This document shows positions 51,065 to 53,962 of a stretch of 53,962 nucleotides of DNA, piece after piece. Every line of letters starts with the position of its first letter. Within the stretch, counting starts at the first letter, position 1. Origin of the DNA: an uncultured Veillonellaceae bacterium. Its GTDB lineage: Bacteria > Bacillota > Negativicutes > Selenomonadales > Selenomonadaceae. The translations under genes and the position numbers were made by a program. Below the pieces are notes generated by a model. It worked only from the letters and a program-made list of their open reading frames with translations. It had not been told where the DNA came from and ran no database searches. The DNA is taken from contig OMWS01000012.1 of NCBI GenBank assembly GCA_900314825.1, positions 1 to 53,962 on the forward strand, written 5' to 3'.

Positions 51065-52907
51065 GGGGCTGTTGCACAAAGTAGCTTTTAGTTATCCACA
51101 GGCAACGGTTCCCTTGAACAATCGGTCTTCGATGCCGTAATCCTCGAATTACGTGTTTCGTTCCGAAACAGGGTACACGGGAACAAGCGGTTGCGAAAAC
51201 CACCTTTTAAAACATATCTTTTTGTCTTTTGAATTTTAAAATGCAGCTTCAAAATGTCATGCGCCATCGCATAGAGGATGGCCTCGATGCGGACGTTCTC
51301 GATTCCCTTGGTGAGGAACCGCCGGAACTTCATCGCTGACTTGACGCTCGAGAATACGCCCTCGGCTTGGATGCCGCGGTTCTTCATGAGCTCCCGTCCT
51401 TCCTTCGAGTCGACCCGCTTGGTTTGTTCCTCACGGTACTGCTGGAACTTCTTGGAAACCTCGAAGTGCTTGTCGCGTTCTTCCATCGGCAGATTGCTAT
51501 GGTTGCCGTGGATGCATTTCGTCTTGCACGGGCAGTCCTTGCAGCTCTCGCAAGCGTAACGCGTCAGCTTGGCCGTATAGGTTCCCTGTTTGTTCGTCCG
51601 CGTGGAAGTGCCGACCGCCTTGATCTTGCGCCCCTGGGAGCAGAGGTAGGCGTCTTCGTCCGGCAGGTAGGTCATGTTCTCGCGGCGCCCGATGTCGCTT
51701 TTCCATCTCTTCGTCTTGCGCATCTCGTAGTTGCTCGGCTGGATGAAGGCTTTCTGCCCGTGCGCTTCGAGGTAGGCGCTGTTTTCCTCGCCGTCATAGC
51801 CGGCGTCGGCGACGACGTTCTCGTAGTGCAGGCCGCGTTCCTCCATCCGCTCGAGCGTCGGGATGAGCGTGTTGACGTCCGCAGGGTTCTGGAAGATGTC
51901 GACGCCGACGATGAACTCGGAGTCCACGCAGTACTGGACGTTGTACGCCGCTTTGAGCTGGCCATTCTTGCGGTTGTCTTCCTTGACCCGCATGTAGGTC
52001 GCGTCGATGTCGGTCTTCGCCATGCTGTTGCGCCCGCCGAGGAAGTGCATCTGCCACGTGTAGCGCTTGAGCTTCGAAACGATCTCGTCCAGCTGCTCGA
52101 AGATGCGCTGGAGCTCGGTCTTGCGTTTCCCTGCGCCGTGGACGAAGACGATCTTTTCGCTGCGCTGCTTCTGCCGGAGCTTCCTGCGGAGCTTCTTGAG
52201 CTCGCGCAGGCGGATGTTTTTCCCATGCTTGATGCTGATGGAAAGTTTTTCTTCGCATCGGTCAAAGACGGTGGCCGCTTTCTCGAGGCACGTCTGCCGG
52301 TTCCGCAAGACATTCTTCTTCCAGACGTACTGGGTCTTGCTGGCAACGGACTCGATTTTCGTCCCGTCGATGAAGACGGTTTCTTCCGTGATGGCTCCAC
52401 TTGCTTTCAGGAGCTTGAGGAAGGTTTGGAAGATGTCTTCGATGACGGATGCGCCAAGGTGCTCTTTCTGAAAGCGCGCGAGCGTGGAGTGATCGGGGGC
52501 TTTCTTCCCGCGGAGGATGTACAGGAAACGGATGTCGTTCTTGCACATGTCTTCGATGGAACGCGTCCCCGAGACGTTGAGGAATCTTGCTTCGAGAAGG
52601 ATGGCCAGCATCTGCCACGGCTGCACGGAATTTTCGCCGATCCTCTTGTAGGAATCGCGCAAAGTTTTGAGATTCAGCCCTCCGATGATGTGGCACAGCA
52701 GGCGGACGGGGTCGTCCTTGTCGATGGGAAATTCATATTCCATGGGGAGAACCAGTTGATAATTGTCCCCGAGGCTTGTATAATCTGGTGTAGGATTTAG
52801 TTTGTTCATACCTAAATTCTACACCGATTCCCGAGCCTTTGAAATGGGGTTCGGGAATTTTTGTTCAATTATGGGGCGTTTCGTACGGAAGTTTGTGCGA
52901 CAGCCCC
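51065..52907 (-). mobile_element. Intact IS1182-family insertion sequence
   Basis: The ends are GGGGCTGTTGCACAAA (51065-51080) and, inverted, GGGGCTGTCGCACAAA (52892-52907), a 16-bp inverted repeat with one mismatch. They enclose one transposase gene; total length is 1843 bp. No target duplication is evident. The right end abuts half of a family A palindromic element. Confidence 0.88.
51088..52809 (-). CDS. IS1182-family transposase
   Basis: A 573-residue DDE transposase, apparently full length. The N-terminal DUF772-like part (HIIGGLNLKTLRDSYKRIGEN; KAPDHSTLARFQKEHLG) is followed by the catalytic core with FIDGTKIES (first Asp), VVADAGYDGEENSAYL (second Asp) and QAEGVFSSVKSAMKFRRFLTKG (Glu region). 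A Cys-rich zinc-like segment (CESCKDCPCKTKCIHG) lies between. The ATG is preceded by a weak AGGT. No frameshift is seen, so the element may be active. Confidence 0.93.
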   Translation of the reverse strand: MNKLNPTPDYTSLGDNYQLVLPMEYEFPIDKDDPVRLLCHIIGGLNLKTLRDSYKRIGENSVQPWQMLAILLEARFLNVSGTRSIEDMCKNDIRFLYILRGKKAPDHSTLARFQKEHLGASVIEDIFQTFLKLLKASGAITEETVFIDGTKIESVASKTQYVWKKNVLRNRQTCLEKAATVFDRCEEKLSISIKHGKNIRLRELKKLRRKLRQKQRSEKIVFVHGAGKRKTELQRIFEQLDEIVSKLKRYTWQMHFLGGRNSMAKTDIDATYMRVKEDNRKNGQLKAAYNVQYCVDSEFIVGVDIFQNPADVNTLIPTLERMEERGLHYENVVADAGYDGEENSAYLEAHGQKAFIQPSNYEMRKTKRWKSDIGRRENMTYLPDEDAYLCSQGRKIKAVGTSTRTNKQGTYTAKLTRYACESCKDCPCKTKCIHGNHSNLPMEERDKHFEVSKKFQQYREEQTKRVDSKEGRELMKNRGIQAEGVFSSVKSAMKFRRFLTKGIENVRIEAILYAMAHDILKLHFKIQKTKRYVLKGGFRNRLFPCTLFRNETRNSRITASKTDCSREPLPVDN

Positions 52908-53058
52908 AAGGGTGCGAATGCGAAACAATATGTAAGTAGTTTCGAAGCATTTCGTAGGATGAATTGCTTCGAAACAGAGTGCGCCTCGTTTTGCTATCGC
53001 ACCCTTGTACCCTTTCCACCGCTTCGCGGTCCCCCTTCCCCTGAGGGGAAGGCTGCGG
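52908..53058. repeat. Family A palindromic element missing its left outer arm
   Basis: Inner arms AAGGGTGCGA (52908-52917) and TCGCACCCTT (52997-53006) flank an 11-bp inverted repeat GTTTCGAAGCA/TGCTTCGAAAC. The right outer part (ACCGCTTCGCGGT, TTCCCCTGAGGGGAA, GGCTGCGG) follows. The left outer part is absent, because the IS ends at 52907. Confidence 0.75.
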
Positions 53059-53101
53059 AGGGCGCTACGTTCGCAATAGATAGTGACAATAATATCTCAT
53101 T

Positions 53102-53854
53102 TCATACGGTTCTATTTTCTTGTGCCGCCATCTTTTTGGCGGCCTTTTTTTCATACCACCACGCGCCGACGATCAGCAGCACGGCGAGCACGACGACGAC
53201 GATGAGGCGCGTCGGGTCTTCTTGGCGCGTGATCGTGTCGTGGCCGATGATGGCTTCGATGCCGGTCGAGGGAAACTTGCCGACGAACGAGGCGATGACG
53301 TAGTCGCGCATGCTCATGGCCGAGAGCGCGCCAAGGGCATTCAAAAGGATGCTCGGGAAGTACGGCACCATGCGCGCGATGAGCATGACGACGAAGCCGC
53401 GCTTGCCGCTGTACTTGTCGATATTCGCAAGTGTCTTGTGCTTCGCGATGACGCGCTCCGCCGCGTCGCGGAAAAAGAAGCGCAGCAGCACGAAGCTCAG
53501 CGCCACGCCTACCGTCTCGGCGACGACGGAAAGGAAGATGCCCCAGAAGATGCCGAAGATCAGCGTGTTCGCCGTCGAAAAAATAATGGCGGGCGGAAAG
53601 CCGAGCGCGTTGACGAAGAGCGTCAAGAGAAAGCTGAACACGACGGCCCAGCCGCCGAATGATTGGATGTACTCGGCGGTCTCCGTGATGTCGCCGCGCG
53701 CGAGCAAGCCGCAGAGGTGCGGGAAGAATGCGGGATTCACGAGATGGATGATGAGCACGAGCATGACGATGGCCGCCGCCGCGCCGGCTTTCACCATGCC
53801 CATGGAGGCTTTCGGGACGAGTGACAAGAGAGCATCAAATCCTTTCCGAGGCAA
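53102..53854 (-). CDS. TVP38/TMEM64 (DedA-like, SNARE-associated) membrane protein
   Basis: A 250-residue polytopic membrane protein. The family region is clear: GGWAVVFSFLLTLFVNALGF then PPAIIFSTANTLIFG, and ARMVPYFPSILLNALGALSAMSMRDYVIASFVGKFP. Related proteins are proposed lipid scramblases or transporters. The start is uncertain: the TTG at 53854 gives a moderately placed AGGA upstream, but a later start is possible. The flank up to the window end shows no further gene. Confidence 0.8.
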   Translation of the reverse strand: MPRKGFDALLSLVPKASMGMVKAGAAAAIVMLVLIIHLVNPAFFPHLCGLLARGDITETAEYIQSFGGWAVVFSFLLTLFVNALGFPPAIIFSTANTLIFGIFWGIFLSVVAETVGVALSFVLLRFFFRDAAERVIAKHKTLANIDKYSGKRGFVVMLIARMVPYFPSILLNALGALSAMSMRDYVIASFVGKFPSTGIEAIIGHDTITRQEDPTRLIVVVVLAVLLIVGAWWYEKKAAKKMAAQENRTV

Positions 53855-53962
53855 GAAGTTTATCCTGAATTATTCAACGAGGCGCATCAGTGACTGACTC
53901 GCCTATTATCACATCAACATTGTGGAATCCGTTTTGTTTCGGCGGCACGCAACCTTTCATAT

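Noticed and set aside
51065..52907. Target site duplication for the IS1182 element
   Set aside because: Bases flanking the two ends (CCAG on the left and AAGG on the right) do not match, so no duplication can be claimed.
5346..53058. CRISPR array made of the recurring intergenic repeats
   Set aside because: The copies are kilobases apart, palindromic over 80-220 bases, and have no regular spacers or cas genes nearby.

Overview
The window reads as chromosomal DNA of a motile, GC-rich member of the Negativicutes, most like Selenomonas or a near relative. This is an inference from gene order (maf-radC-mreBCD-PBP2-minCDE-rodA-radical SAM/DUF2344-rng), protein sequence character, the presence of motAB and Shine-Dalgarno-rich start sites. 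No rRNA, tRNA or CRISPR array was found.

Layout. 1-1183: the end of an insertion sequence abutting a 5'-truncated, AT-rich AAA ATPase gene. 1229-3159 (minus): a membrane acyltransferase and a SIMPL-domain protein. 3296-7038: an ASCH-like protein, guaA, a small membrane protein, maf and radC. 7173-18985: the cell shape and division cluster mreB, mreC, mreD, mrdA (PBP2), minC, minD, minE and rodA, then a radical SAM/DUF2344 fusion and RNase G. 19080-23562: an L,D-transpeptidase, polA and coaE. 23611-27180: a MATE transporter, a ketopantoate-reductase-like enzyme and an orphan ZnuA-like lipoprotein.

27309-40000 is the accessory part and the most interesting one. It is a co-directional set of seven genes: a coiled-coil protein ending in a GrpE-like domain, two paralogous Hsp70-like ATPases with unrelated N-terminal extensions, a HerA/VirB4-like ATPase with a Ser/Thr/His-rich linker, a Gly/Ala-rich membrane-active-looking protein, a small charged helical protein and a protein with a basic Pro/Ala-rich tail. 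I do not recognise this set as a described system. It looks like a dedicated Hsp70 plus exchange factor machine coupled to a DNA- or protein-pumping ATPase.

40101-50000 returns to housekeeping: fba, an RluA-family pseudouridine synthase and uraA (minus), lysC with an internal second start, a LysR regulator (minus), motA-motB, acpS and the NAD(P)HX repair enzyme. A response-regulator remnant follows, then an AmrS-type radical SAM enzyme, an intact IS1182-family element (51065-52907) and a TVP38/DedA-like membrane protein (minus).

Intergenic DNA is rich in large palindromic elements of at least two families. Their outer arms differ in sequence between copies yet still pair within each copy. 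Many promoters carry an extended -10 of the form TGG-TAnnAT.
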